From Hyphomicrobium sp. (GTDB lineage Bacteria; Pseudomonadota; Alphaproteobacteria; Rhizobiales; Hyphomicrobiaceae), in assembly GCA_021732485.1 (NCBI GenBank), contig JAKFUV010000009.1, positions 62,001 to 126,000 of the forward strand: a DNA stretch of 64,000 nucleotides, read 5' to 3'. The notes beneath the pieces were generated by a model. That model saw only the letters and a list, made by a program, of their open reading frames with translations, made no database searches and had not been told where the DNA came from. The translations under genes and the position numbers were made by a program. Shown in pieces: positions 8,924-18,162 of this stretch. Each line of letters opens with the position of its first letter. The stretch's first letter is position 1.

Positions 8924-9334
8924 TCATGAGGCGAGCAGGTCCCGCAGCCACGGAATCAGCGGCAGATCAGCCGGTGGCATCGGGTAGCTAGCTAAATCGC
9001 GACCGCGCACAAATTTGGTGCGCTGGCCTTCACGCGGCTGGATTACGCCATCCCATGACCGGCAAATATACAGCGGCATGAGTAGGTGGAACGTGTCGTA
9101 GGCGTGGCTTGCAAAGTTGAAAGGCGCCAAACAGCTCAAGCACACATCGATGCCGAGTTCCTCGTTGACTTCGCGCACCAAGGCTTGTTCCGGCGTTTCG
9201 CCGGGTTCGACTTTGCCGCCGGGAAACTCCCACAGGCCTGCCATCGATTTGCCAGCCGGGCGTTCAGCGATCAGCACGCGATTGTCTGCGTCGATCAAAG
9301 CGACGGCCGCGACGACAACGATCGGCTTCATCAC
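8924..9334 (-). CDS. mutT: (deoxy)nucleoside triphosphate pyrophosphohydrolase, MutT/Nudix
   Basis: A 136-residue Nudix hydrolase of MutT type, which removes 8-oxo-dGTP from the nucleotide pool. The Nudix box is intact at about residues 39-62 (GGKVEPGETPEQ...REVNEELGI), and the preceding GLWEFPGG is diagnostic of MutT. The start is either GTG at 9334, in a GTGA overlap with the tpm stop, or the ATG three bases later; both imply translational coupling to tpm. The neighbourhood mutT-argJ-ppiC-secA is typical for the order. Confidence 0.85.
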   Translation of the reverse strand: MMKPIVVVAAVALIDADNRVLIAERPAGKSMAGLWEFPGGKVEPGETPEQALVREVNEELGIDVCLSCLAPFNFASHAYDTFHLLMPLYICRSWDGVIQPREGQRTKFVRGRDLASYPMPPADLPLIPWLRDLLAS

Positions 9335-9987
9335 TTCCGCCTCAACAGGTAAGTGGTCGTGTCCATTCGCGTCACACCGCGCCGTCGCAGATGATCGCTG
9401 GCGGCGAGGCCATCTCGCGTGTCGACAATGGTGACATCGAATGCGCCGTCGAAGAGGGCATGAACTTCGGCCGTCGGCACGGCGAACGGAGGTCCAGTGA
9501 TTTCACCCGCCGGGTAGTCGATCGAGATCAGCAAGCTCTGGGTTCCGGCGGGCAAGATTTTGCCAAGGTGGGCGGCATACTGGCGCCGCAGATCCGGCGG
9601 CAGCGCGATCAGTGCAGCGCGGTCATAGACGGCCACGACGTCGCGAACGTCGCCAGCGGTGAGATCGAAAAAATCGCCGCCCAAGAGCGTGATGCCATCT
9701 GCGACCGAGCACCGAAAAGGCCCGCGCTGCGTGACCTTGGGATCAAGACCCGCCTCGGCAAAAAATCGATCAATAGCGAGGCTTGATAACTCGACGCCAA
9801 GAACGCTGTGGCCCTGTTGCCGGAGCCACAGCATATCGCGGCTTTTGCCGGCCAGCGGAACGAAGACCAGTCCGCTGCCGTGCAAGTCGAGCGTCGGCCA
9901 ATAGGTCTGCAACAGCTTGTTGAATTCGGCCTGATGAAAGCCGATGTCGTCCTGCTGCCAGCGTTCGTGCCAGAACTGCGGCTCCAT
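9331..9987 (-). CDS. tpm: thiopurine S-methyltransferase
   Basis: A 218-residue TPMT-family methyltransferase. The N-terminus (FWHERWQQDDIGFHQ) and the segment FVPLAGKSRDMLWLRQQGH, followed by VLGVELS, are the family signature and include the SAM-binding region. Bacterial members methylate thiopurines and in some species selenium or tellurium compounds; the physiological substrate is not known. It lies 11 bases after argJ and overlaps mutT by four bases, so argJ-tpm-mutT may be one transcript, an insertion of tpm into the usual argJ-mutT pair. Confidence 0.85.
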   Translation of the reverse strand: MEPQFWHERWQQDDIGFHQAEFNKLLQTYWPTLDLHGSGLVFVPLAGKSRDMLWLRQQGHSVLGVELSSLAIDRFFAEAGLDPKVTQRGPFRCSVADGITLLGGDFFDLTAGDVRDVVAVYDRAALIALPPDLRRQYAAHLGKILPAGTQSLLISIDYPAGEITGPPFAVPTAEVHALFDGAFDVTIVDTRDGLAASDHLRRRGVTRMDTTTYLLRRK

Positions 9988-9998
9988 GAGATCAACTT

Positions 9999-11246
9999 TC
10001 AGCTACGGTAATCGGCATTGATCGACACATAGCCGTGCGTGAGATCGCACGTCCACACCGTCGCCGCCGCCTTGCCGACACCGACATCGACGCGAATGGC
10101 GATGTCGGAATTTTTCATATAGGCGGCCACGGTTTTCTCGTCGTACTCGCCGGCACGCTCGCCGTCGCGGGCGACGCAGTGCGGCCCAAACCAGATCGCG
10201 AGTTTGTCGCGATTGGCTGCCTCGCCCGATTTTCCAACAGCCATCACAACGCGACCCCAGTTCGGGTCTTCTCCCGCAATCGCAGTTTTCAGGATTGGCG
10301 AGTTGGCGCACGACAATGCGATGGCCCGCGCGGCGGCCCACGATTTGGCGCCCTCGACCTCGAAGGTCACGAACTTCGACAAGCCCTCACCATCCTTCGC
10401 CACTTGGATCGCGAGATCGCGCAGCAGTTCATGCAAGGCGGCGGAAAAGCCTTTGAGCTTTTTAGAATTGCTTTTGCCGATCGGTTTTTGGCCACGCTGC
10501 GCCGCCGCACCCGTTGCGAACAGCAGACATGTATCGCTGGTCGAGGTATCGCCATCGATGGTCATGCAGTTAAACGTCGTATCGACGTGGGTTTTCAGAA
10601 GCTCTTGAAGCACGCCCGGTGCAATCGCCGCATCCGTGAAAACGAAGCACAACATCGTCGCCATATCCGGCGCGATCATGCCGGCGCCTTTGCAGATGCC
10701 GTTGATCGTGACTTCGGTGTCGCCGATCATCGCCGTGCGGGTAGCGAGTTTGGGAAACGTATCGGTGGTCATGATCGCGCGCGCCGCCGCCTCGAACATG
10801 TCCGGCTTGGCTGATGCTGCGAGATCACCCAGAAGAAGCGCAAATTTCGAGGCGTCGAGCGGTTCGCCGATCACACCGGTCGACGCCACATAAACTTCAT
10901 GTGTATCTGCACCCACTGCGTCTGCCGCGTGCTGCACGGTGATGTCGACCGCTTCGCGTCCGCGCTTGCCGGTAAAGGCGTTGGCGTTACCCGAATTGAC
11001 GACGAGAATGCGCGCTGTCCCTTTTTTCAAATGCTTCCGGCAGGCAAGCACCGGCGCCGACGCCGTTTTCGATTGCGTCAAAACGCCCGCCGCCGCCGTG
11101 CCCGCGTTCATCACGGCGACGAGCAGATCGGTGCGGCCTTTGTAGCGAATGCCGGCTTCAGCGGTGGCGAACGAGACGCCGTCGATCGGCGGCAGCATCG
11201 CAAGCGCGGCGGGGGCGAACGGTGAGACGGCAGTGATCTTGGCCAT
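9999..11246 (-). CDS. argJ: bifunctional ornithine acetyltransferase / N-acetylglutamate synthase
   Basis: A 415-residue ArgJ, which transfers the acetyl group between N-acetylornithine and glutamate in the cyclic arginine pathway. The self-cleavage site that generates the alpha and beta chains is visible as [16 protein letters not shown], with Thr197 as predicted nucleophile. The TSTGVIG loop and the C-terminal [11 protein letters not shown] are typical. It is the first gene after the ppiC terminator on the minus strand, so it probably has its own promoter in the 65 bases upstream. Confidence 0.95.
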   Translation of the reverse strand: MAKITAVSPFAPAALAMLPPIDGVSFATAEAGIRYKGRTDLLVAVMNAGTAAAGVLTQSKTASAPVLACRKHLKKGTARILVVNSGNANAFTGKRGREAVDITVQHAADAVGADTHEVYVASTGVIGEPLDASKFALLLGDLAASAKPDMFEAAARAIMTTDTFPKLATRTAMIGDTEVTINGICKGAGMIAPDMATMLCFVFTDAAIAPGVLQELLKTHVDTTFNCMTIDGDTSTSDTCLLFATGAAAQRGQKPIGKSNSKKLKGFSAALHELLRDLAIQVAKDGEGLSKFVTFEVEGAKSWAAARAIALSCANSPILKTAIAGEDPNWGRVVMAVGKSGEAANRDKLAIWFGPHCVARDGERAGEYDEKTVAAYMKNSDIAIRVDVGVGKAAATVWTCDLTHGYVSINADYRS

Positions 11247-11312
11247 GGAAATCGAACATCCTTGCGGCTGAGGTCAATCGCAGGCGACGGCGTGGTCGCT
11301 GCCCTCAGTCCC

Positions 11313-11348
11313 CAAAAACAGATCGGGCCGCTCAAATCAAGCAGCCCG
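11313..11348 (-). terminator. rho-independent terminator after ppiC
   Basis: On the minus strand, an 8-pair stem (CGGGCTGC with GCGGCCCG, one G-T pair, 9-base loop; 11324-11348) is followed after five bases by five T. It sits 30 bases downstream of the ppiC stop and upstream of argJ. Confidence 0.6.
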
Positions 11349-11378
11349 AGTGCAGATCAGCGTTTGTGACAATGAAAG

Positions 11379-12335
11379 CTATTTTTTCTCGTCGGCCGGC
11401 TTGGCATCAGCAGGCTTCGCGTCGGCCGGCGGTGCCGTCTCGGCTTTTGGCGCGTCGACCTTCGCGGCATCGGGGATCGCTTCGAGCTGTTTGTTGCGCT
11501 CTTCGATCGACTTTTTCAGATCGGCGTCGACCAATTCGATCTTGGCCTTGGCGCGCAGGTCGGTGGCTGTCTTCTGGGCCTTTTGCAGCAGCAGCGATTG
11601 TACGATCCGGTCTTTGACGATCTCAAACGCCGGCGGGCCCTTCATGCGTTTGTCTTCGATCTTGATCAGATGCCAGCCGAACTGGGTTTTGACCGGATCC
11701 GAGACGTCGCCCTTGGCGAGCTTGAAGACAACCTCTTCAAACTGCGGGACCATTTGGCCATGGCCAAAGTATCCAAGATTGCCGCCATCGTCTTTCGAGC
11801 CTGGATCCTTCGAATTTTCCTTGGCGACTACGGCGAAATCTGCCCCGCCTTTGATTTTGTCTTTTAATTCTTTGGCCTTGTCTTCAGTTTCCACGAGAAT
11901 ATGGCGGGCCTGGACTTCCTCTTCCGGCTTCAGCTTCATCACCTGCTCGTCGTAGATGGCGCGCGCGTCGGCATCGCTGACAGCGGCCTTGATGACTTTT
12001 TCGAAGTAAAGCTCACGCAGCGCGCGGCGCTTCAAATACGCCAGCCGGCTTTCGAATTCTGGACCGGTATCGAGCTTGTCCCCTTCGGCGGCTTCGGCAA
12101 ACAACTGGTTGTCGATGAGAAACTCGAGCAGAGACATGCGTTTTTGGGCGTCCGGCAAACTCCCCATGTCAGCGCCGATTTCGCTGTCGGCGACCGCCAG
12201 ATCGGCATTGGTGATCGGTTTGCCGTTGATGGTCGCGACCACCTTATCGTCGGCGTGACCGCCAGCCGCGGCCATGCCGAGGGCCGCGAATGCCAGTGTC
12301 AGCGTCAAAATGGAATGTGCGATACGGTTGGTCAA
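11379..12335 (-). CDS. exported peptidylprolyl isomerase (PpiC/parvulin, SurA-like)
   Basis: A 318-residue exported parvulin-type prolyl isomerase that would fold secreted or outer-membrane proteins. I choose a TTG start at 12335 because AGGAG lies 6 bases before it and the product then begins with a clean signal peptide (cleavage near GGHA, residue 28). A longer frame to 12398 has no such support. The N-terminal SurA-like chaperone segment (VVATINGKPITNADL) is followed by the PpiC domain at about 135-245 (QARHILVETEDKAKEL; QFGWHLIKIEDKR). The tail is an Ala/Pro/Asp/Lys repeat (PADAK twice). It is divergent from secA, a logical partner since both serve protein export. Confidence 0.85.
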   Translation of the reverse strand: MTNRIAHSILTLTLAFAALGMAAAGGHADDKVVATINGKPITNADLAVADSEIGADMGSLPDAQKRMSLLEFLIDNQLFAEAAEGDKLDTGPEFESRLAYLKRRALRELYFEKVIKAAVSDADARAIYDEQVMKLKPEEEVQARHILVETEDKAKELKDKIKGGADFAVVAKENSKDPGSKDDGGNLGYFGHGQMVPQFEEVVFKLAKGDVSDPVKTQFGWHLIKIEDKRMKGPPAFEIVKDRIVQSLLLQKAQKTATDLRAKAKIELVDADLKKSIEERNKQLEAIPDAAKVDAPKAETAPPADAKPADAKPADEKK

Positions 12336-12795
12336 AATCGGCTCCTGATGGTGGTATTCGCCGCGACATACTGCGGCCATGCGAGGCGGCCGTGCCATGA
12401 GGCTCGCGGTGCGGGCCGGGCGGAGCCAGGATAACTGCGCGGTCGATAGCCCTAGGCCACCTCAAAACCAAGTTAAAATTTCGACATCGGCGGCCCGCTC
12501 AAGATCGCGCAGCAGCCTCATTGACGCCTGAATTCGGCTTTCGCGCGTCATTGACATACCCCGGGCAGCGTTCTTATGTCTGCGCCAATCGACAAGGGGC
12601 CTTCGCGGTCCGGAAAGCAGGCTTCTTCAAGCCCGGGCGCCGCTCACGGCCGCGCAGTACGAGGCCTGCTGGACTGAAGTTTTCCGAGACCCCATGGCGT
12701 GTTTAGCGCGTTTGCGCCGCCATGCTGACAGCGTTCCCTAAGATCAAACCGTGGCCGCACCGGGTGGCGCACATAGCTTTTTAGGACGATTTGAA
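12336..12795. other. divergent ppiC/secA intergenic region
   Basis: About 460 bases without a supported gene. It holds the ppiC ribosome-binding site (AGGAG, 12342-12346 on the minus strand), a candidate plus-strand promoter at 12551-12580 and the secA ribosome-binding site (AGGA, 12783-12786). No regulatory RNA or secM-like leader ORF was recognised. Confidence 0.6.
12551..12580 (+). promoter_or_regulatory. candidate sigma-70 promoter for secA
   Basis: A perfect TTGACA (12551-12556) is followed 18 bases later by TATGTC (12575-12580). The -35 element is strong and the -10 poor, as is common in alphaproteobacteria. It would give a 5' UTR of about 210 bases before secA. Confidence 0.4.
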
Positions 12796-15744
12796 ATGCT
12801 CTCCTTTGGCGGCCTTGCAACAAAGTTTTTCGGCTCATCGAACGAGCGCCGCGTCAAAATCTTCCGCCCTCGCGTCGCCGCCATCAATGCGCTGGAACCT
12901 GAAGTCGCGGCCCTCACCGATGACGAACTGCGGGCGCGCACCGATATGTTCCGCCAGCAATTCAAAGACGGCACGAGCCTCGAAGACCTGCTCGTGCCGG
13001 CCTTTGCCACGGTGCGCGAAGCCGCCAAACGAGCCCTCGGCCAGCGCCACTTCGACGTGCAGTTGATCGGCGGCATGGTGCTGCACGGCGGCGACATTTC
13101 CGAAATGAAAACCGGCGAGGGCAAGACGCTGGTCGCAACGCTACCGGTCTATCTCAACGCGCTCAGCGGCAAGGGCGTGCACGTCGTCACGGTCAACGAC
13201 TACTTGGCGAAACGCGACGCTGAATGGATGGGTCAGGTTTATCGCTTTCTCGGCCTCACCGTCGATTGCATCGTGCACGATATGAGCGACGAACAGCGCA
13301 AAGCCGCTTACGCCTGCGACGTGACCTACGCCACCAACAACGAACTCGGCTTCGACTATCTGCGCGACAACATGAAGATGCGCAAATCCGATATGGTTCA
13401 GCGTGACCACGCCTTCGCCATCGTCGACGAAGTGGACTCGATCCTGATCGATGAAGCGCGCACGCCGCTGATCATTTCCGGCCCGCTCGAAGATCGTGCC
13501 GACCTTTATCAGATGGTCGACGTTTATATGCCGACGCTGCTGCCGGAAGATTTCGAGCTGGATGAAAAACAGCGCCAGGTCGCATTGACCGATGTCGGCA
13601 ACGAAAAGATGGAACAGGTTTTGTCGGCCGCCGGCGCGCTGAAAGGCTCGCTCTACGACATCGACAACGTCACCATCGTCCACCACATCAATCAGGCCTT
13701 GAAGGCGCATAAGCTCTTTCAGCGCGACAAGGATTACATCGTCAAAGGCGGCCAAGTCGTCATCATCGATGAGTTCACCGGCCGCATGATGCCGGGTCGG
13801 CGCTATTCCGAAGGCCTGCACCAAGCGCTCGAAGCCAAGGAAAACGTCGAGATCCAGCCGGAAAACCAGACGCTCGCCTCGATCACGTTCCAGAACTATT
13901 TCCGTCTCTACGACAAACTCGCCGGCATGACGGGCACGGCCCTGACCGAAGCCAGCGAGTTCATGGATATTTATGGTCTCGACGTCATTGAAATTCCAAC
14001 CAACGTGATCGTTCAGCGTCTCGACGAAGACGACGAGATCTACCGCACGCAGAAGGAAAAGCTGGCGGCCATCGTGCAATCGATCGCTGATGCCAAGAGC
14101 CGCAACCAGCCGATCCTCGTCGGCACCACCTCGATCGAGAAATCGGAAGAGCTTTCCGGGCTTTTGAAGAATGCCGAGTATTTAAAAGGCCTCGCCAAAT
14201 CTTTGCGTGATCAGGCGGCGAGCTTGAAACCCGGCAAAGACGAAGATCTACGCAAGCACTTCACTGATATGGCCGCCACGCTGCAGTCGTTCCTGGATGA
14301 CGCCAAAGGCAACAGCGATCCAATCATGCATCAGGTGCTGAATGCCCGATTCCACGAGCAGGAAGCCAGCATCGTGGCGCAGGCCGGCGTGCCGGGCGCG
14401 GTCACGATTGCAACCAATATGGCGGGTCGCGGTACCGACATTCAGCTCGGCGGCAATGCCGACTACCGGGTCCGTGACTGGGTGATGGAAGAAACGGCCA
14501 AGGGCAATCCGCCTGACGATACCGCCATTCAAGCCAAGCGCGCCGAAGTGAACGCCGACATTGCCGTCAAGAAGAAGCAAGCGCTCGACGCCGGCGGCTT
14601 GTACGTGCTGGCCACCGAACGGCACGAAAGCCGCCGCATCGACAATCAGTTGCGCGGCCGCTCGGGCCGTCAGGGCGATCCTGGCCGGTCGAAGTTCTAT
14701 CTCGCGCTCGACGACGACTTGATGCGCATCTTCGGCTCCGATCGCATGGATCGCGTGCTGCAGACGCTCGGCCTCAAGGAAGGCGAAGCCATCACGCACC
14801 CATGGATGAACAAGTCGCTCGAAACGGCGCAGAAAAAAGTCGAGCAGCGCAACTTCGACATCCGCAAGCAGATCCTGAAGTACGACGACGTGATGAACGA
14901 TCAGCGCAAGGTCATCTTCGAACAGCGCATCGACATCATGGCTGAAGACGACGTGTCAGAGACGATCAACGACCTCCGCCATCAGCTCATCGATGAACTC
15001 GTCACGCGCCACATCCCGCCGACAGCGTATGCCGAGCAGTGGAACGCCAAAGGCTTGCGTGAGCAATTGAGCGGCGTCATCGGCATCGATATGCCGGTCG
15101 AGGAATGGGCCGCTGAAGAAGGCATCGCCGAAACCGAGATCAAGGAACGTGCGGTCAACGCCGCCGATGCCAAAGCGAACTTGAAAAAAGCCGAGCTTGG
15201 ACCGGATCTTTACCGCCAGATCGAAAAGATGGTCCTGTTGCAATCGCTGGACCACCTGTGGCGCGAGCATCTTGTCACGCTCGAACACCTCCGCCAGGTC
15301 ATCGGTTTCCGCGCCTATGGTCAGCGCGATCCGCTGAACGAATACAAGAGCGAGGCGTTCGTGTTGTTTGAGAACATGCTGGGACGGTTGCGCGAGAACG
15401 TGACCGGCCAGTTGATGCACGTCGAATTGGCATCCCCGGACGACGCCAGCGAGCTTCTCGAGCCTGACGACCTGCCACCGATGGAAGCCCATCACATCAA
15501 CGCCACCACCGGCATGGACGAATTTAACGAAGAACTGGCCATGGCCGACGCAGCTCTTGCGGGAGCCAGCGTCCGGCGGAACACCCTGCCAGAACCCGAC
15601 AAGCGGGCTCCATTACAGGTGCGCAAGAGTGAGCAAGACCTCGACCCGAATGACGCAGCAACCTGGGGCCGTGTGTCGCGCAACGCTCCCTGCCCGTGCG
15701 GTTCTGGCAAGAAATACAAGCATTGCCACGGCAAGATGGACTGA
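12796..15744 (+). CDS. secA: preprotein translocase ATPase SecA
   Basis: The motor ATPase of the Sec translocon, 982 residues from the ATG at 12796 ([14 protein letters not shown]), which has AGGA upstream; the open frame begins earlier at 12751. Walker A is MKTGEGKT (Lys110-Thr111), the DEAD-box equivalent is [11 protein letters not shown] (211 onward), and the preprotein cross-linking and helical-wing regions follow. The C-terminus carries the zinc-binding SEC-C motif [14 protein letters not shown] for SecB and lipid interaction. Length is normal. A region around residues 460-515 contains the extra insertion typical of alphaproteobacterial SecA. Confidence 0.97.
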   Translation: MLSFGGLATKFFGSSNERRVKIFRPRVAAINALEPEVAALTDDELRARTDMFRQQFKDGTSLEDLLVPAFATVREAAKRALGQRHFDVQLIGGMVLHGGDISEMKTGEGKTLVATLPVYLNALSGKGVHVVTVNDYLAKRDAEWMGQVYRFLGLTVDCIVHDMSDEQRKAAYACDVTYATNNELGFDYLRDNMKMRKSDMVQRDHAFAIVDEVDSILIDEARTPLIISGPLEDRADLYQMVDVYMPTLLPEDFELDEKQRQVALTDVGNEKMEQVLSAAGALKGSLYDIDNVTIVHHINQALKAHKLFQRDKDYIVKGGQVVIIDEFTGRMMPGRRYSEGLHQALEAKENVEIQPENQTLASITFQNYFRLYDKLAGMTGTALTEASEFMDIYGLDVIEIPTNVIVQRLDEDDEIYRTQKEKLAAIVQSIADAKSRNQPILVGTTSIEKSEELSGLLKNAEYLKGLAKSLRDQAASLKPGKDEDLRKHFTDMAATLQSFLDDAKGNSDPIMHQVLNARFHEQEASIVAQAGVPGAVTIATNMAGRGTDIQLGGNADYRVRDWVMEETAKGNPPDDTAIQAKRAEVNADIAVKKKQALDAGGLYVLATERHESRRIDNQLRGRSGRQGDPGRSKFYLALDDDLMRIFGSDRMDRVLQTLGLKEGEAITHPWMNKSLETAQKKVEQRNFDIRKQILKYDDVMNDQRKVIFEQRIDIMAEDDVSETINDLRHQLIDELVTRHIPPTAYAEQWNAKGLREQLSGVIGIDMPVEEWAAEEGIAETEIKERAVNAADAKANLKKAELGPDLYRQIEKMVLLQSLDHLWREHLVTLEHLRQVIGFRAYGQRDPLNEYKSEAFVLFENMLGRLRENVTGQLMHVELASPDDASELLEPDDLPPMEAHHINATTGMDEFNEELAMADAALAGASVRRNTLPEPDKRAPLQVRKSEQDLDPNDAATWGRVSRNAPCPCGSGKKYKHCHGKMD

Positions 15745-15792
15745 TCATAATTAGAACAGGATTGGGCAGGCTGCGGCGATCGCGCGAGTGGG

Positions 15793-17535
15793 TTGAGTTC
15801 AACGGTGCGTATTCTTGGACTTGTTGGCGCCACGCACGATAGCGGGATCGCGATCCTCGACGACGGTCAAATCGAAGTCGTCATCGAAGAAGAACGTCTC
15901 AAGCGCGAGAAGCATACCCATAGTTTTCCCATTCTCGCGCTTTCGGCGGCACTCGGCGCCGACGGCCGCGGCTTTTCAGACATCGATGTTCTGGTCACGC
16001 CTTGGGATGTTGCGCGTCTGCGGCGCAGCTTCGCGCGCGCGGTGCTTGGTCGCCTTCCCGGCAGTCTGAGTTTTCTTGCTGAAAGCACACACTCTCCGCA
16101 GCGCAACGAAATCGCCATCCTCAATTTCTATCTGCAGCGCCGGCTTCGCCGGCATTTCCCTGACGTGACGATGCCGCCGCTGGTGAATGTCGGCCATCAC
16201 GAGTCGCACGCTGCCGCGTTCTTTGTCTCACCGTTCGAATCGGCGGCAGTTCTGGTGATGGATGGTTATGGTGACGATGCCGCGACGAGCGTCTTTTCAG
16301 GTGAGGGCCATCGGCTGCGACGGCAGTGGCAAAGCTCGTTCTTTAACTCGCTTGGCATGGTCTACACATTCGTCACCGGGTACTTAGGGTTCCAGCCGGT
16401 TGCGGACGAGGGCAAGGTGATGGCGCTTGCGGCGCTTGGCGATGATCGCTTTGTCGAGCCGTTTAAGGATTGCGTGCATCTGCTGGCCGATGGTCGGTAT
16501 GCGATCAACATGGCTTATTTTTCGTTCGACACCTATGGCGAGTGGCGGCCCTTCAAGTCTCGCTTCCTCGAAGCCTTTGGTCCGCCGCGCGCCCCGGGCG
16601 CGCCGCTCGACGAGCGCCATAAGGCCTTGGCATTTGCGCTGCAGCGCGTGACGGAAGTGACGATCACGCACATCGTGCGCGAGGTCGTCCGAGTGCAAAA
16701 CGTCAAGAAGCTGGTGTTTTCCGGCGGCGTCGCGTTGAATTGCGTTGCCAACGCCCGCATTCTTGAGACGACCGACGTTGACGAGATATGGGTGCCGCCA
16801 TCTGCGTCCGATACCGGTGTGCCGCTCGGCGCCTGCCTTTGGCATCACCATCAGACGGTCGGCGCCAAGCGCACGTTCGAGTTGACCAAGGCCGACTACG
16901 GATTGGCCTACAGCGATGCCGAGGTCGATTGCGCCATCGCGGCGGCGGGCCTCACGGCGGAAGTCCTCGACGACACGGCGTTGTATTCCAGGATTGCGCG
17001 CGACATCGCCGGCGGAGGTATCATCGGCTGGTTTCAAGGCCGCTTCGAAATGGGTCCCCGCGCGCTTGGTTTTCGCTCCATCCTGGCGGATCCGCGCAAG
17101 CCAGAAATCCGCGAAATGATCAACAGCAAGATCAAGCATCGTGAGGCGTTTCGGCCGTTCGCGCCGGCGATTCTACGCGAGCGCGCCGCCGAGTTTTTTG
17201 AAATCGACCAAGCCGATCCGTTCATGACGCTGGCACCGGCCGTTCGCCCTGAGAAAGCGCATTTAATCCCGGCTGCCATCCACTGCGACGGTACGGCGCG
17301 CATTCAGACCGTCGCGCAAAATTCGAACCCGGCGTTTCATGCTCTGCTGAAAGCCTTCGAAGCGCAAACCGGCATTCCTGTCTTACTGAATACGAGCTTC
17401 AATCGGCAAGAACCGATCGTTGCCTCGCCGGCCGACGCAATTTCGTGTTTCCTGCGCACGAAAATGGACGGCGTGGTGCTCGGATCGCGCTACATTACGC
17501 GCGCGATGCAGACGCTCACCACTCTGCCGCAGTAA
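15793..17535 (+). CDS. carbamoyltransferase (NodU/CmcH/TobZ family)
   Basis: A 580-residue O-carbamoyltransferase, which uses carbamoyl phosphate and ATP to carbamoylate a hydroxyl on a sugar, antibiotic or Nod factor. The N-terminal Kae1-like domain shows VGHHESHAAAFFVSPF (metal-binding histidines) and VLVMDGYGDDAATSVF. The C-terminal domain has GRFEMGPRALGFRSILADPR and the KHREAFRPFAPAIL motif. The start is uncertain: TTG at 15793 or GTG at 15805 (VRILGLVGA), with no strong ribosome-binding site for either. No sugar, polyketide or nod genes are adjacent, so the acceptor is unknown. Confidence 0.85.
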   Translation: MSSTVRILGLVGATHDSGIAILDDGQIEVVIEEERLKREKHTHSFPILALSAALGADGRGFSDIDVLVTPWDVARLRRSFARAVLGRLPGSLSFLAESTHSPQRNEIAILNFYLQRRLRRHFPDVTMPPLVNVGHHESHAAAFFVSPFESAAVLVMDGYGDDAATSVFSGEGHRLRRQWQSSFFNSLGMVYTFVTGYLGFQPVADEGKVMALAALGDDRFVEPFKDCVHLLADGRYAINMAYFSFDTYGEWRPFKSRFLEAFGPPRAPGAPLDERHKALAFALQRVTEVTITHIVREVVRVQNVKKLVFSGGVALNCVANARILETTDVDEIWVPPSASDTGVPLGACLWHHHQTVGAKRTFELTKADYGLAYSDAEVDCAIAAAGLTAEVLDDTALYSRIARDIAGGGIIGWFQGRFEMGPRALGFRSILADPRKPEIREMINSKIKHREAFRPFAPAILRERAAEFFEIDQADPFMTLAPAVRPEKAHLIPAAIHCDGTARIQTVAQNSNPAFHALLKAFEAQTGIPVLLNTSFNRQEPIVASPADAISCFLRTKMDGVVLGSRYITRAMQTLTTLPQ

Positions 17536-17544
17536 GGCACGGCG

Positions 17545-17985
17545 ATGATAAAGTATCAGCTTGGTTGCGCGAAGGGGCACACGTTCGACGGGTGGTTCAA
17601 ATCGATCGCCGAGTTCGATGATCAGCAGACGCGCGCCCTGCTATCGTGTCCGACGTGCGGCACAACTGCGATCGATCGCAGCCCGATGGCACCCGCCGTC
17701 ATGACGGGCGCAGCGAAGCGGCGCGTGGACGGCAATACTCCCTCGCTGCGCTTCGACCAGAACACCAAGGAAAAATTGGCGGCCGCGCGCGCCCTCAAAC
17801 GCGCGCTGCTGGAAAACTCGCAGGATGTCGGTCAGCACTTTGCCGAAGAAGCGCGGAAAATTCATTTCGGCGAGACGGACGCGCGCGCCATCCATGGCGA
17901 AGCGACTGCCGAAGATGCCCAGGAGTTGGCCGAGGCCGGCATAGATTTTGGCATTCTGCCGCGCCTTCCCGAAGACACCAACTGA
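17545..17985 (+). CDS. DUF1178 family protein
   Basis: A 146-residue protein of the DUF1178 family. The N-terminus is MIKYQLGCAKGHTFDGWF, and a CPTCG pair near residue 35 together with Cys8 suggests a small zinc ribbon. The family is conserved across alpha- and betaproteobacteria with no established function. It starts 9 bases after the carbamoyltransferase stop, so both are probably cotranscribed. In many related genomes, to my recollection, DUF1178 sits next to the comF-grxC-nit cluster; here it has moved 12 kb away. Confidence 0.8.
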   Translation: MIKYQLGCAKGHTFDGWFKSIAEFDDQQTRALLSCPTCGTTAIDRSPMAPAVMTGAAKRRVDGNTPSLRFDQNTKEKLAAARALKRALLENSQDVGQHFAEEARKIHFGETDARAIHGEATAEDAQELAEAGIDFGILPRLPEDTN

Positions 17986-18044
17986 TCGCCGGCGCAACGC
18001 CGCGTGAAGTCATCCTCGCGCTCAATTTTGCCGTAAGCAAAACG

Positions 18045-18080
18045 ATCGCAACACAACACTGCATCGCAACACAACACTGC
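18045..18080 (+). repeat. perfect 18-bp tandem duplication upstream of phoX
   Basis: The 18-mer ATCGCAACACAACACTGC occurs twice head to tail (18045-18062 and 18063-18080) with no mismatch. It lies directly before the candidate Pho box. It may be a recent slippage duplication or part of an extended regulator-binding array. Confidence 0.9.
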
Positions 18081-18081
18081 G

Positions 18082-18116
18082 ATGTCATGGGCGTGTCGTA
18101 TGCTGGCCGTTAGCAT
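18082..18116 (+). promoter_or_regulatory. candidate Pho box and -10 for phoX
   Basis: Two heptamers, ATGTCAT (18082-18088) and GTGTCGT (18093-18099), are separated by 4 bases. This is the 11-bp period of the PhoB box (CTGTCAT-N4-CTGTCAT), matching 6/7 and 5/7. A TAGCAT -10-like hexamer follows 11 bases later (18111-18116), the spacing expected for a PhoB-activated promoter. The next gene is a PhoX phosphatase. Confidence 0.5.
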
Positions 18117-18162
18117 GTCCGACAGCATGATAGTCCAACCACCGCTTTCGAAGGACGAAGCT

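Noticed and set aside
13141..14079. 312-codon frame antisense to secA
   Set aside because: secA is unambiguous and full length here; the antisense frame is a codon-bias artefact.
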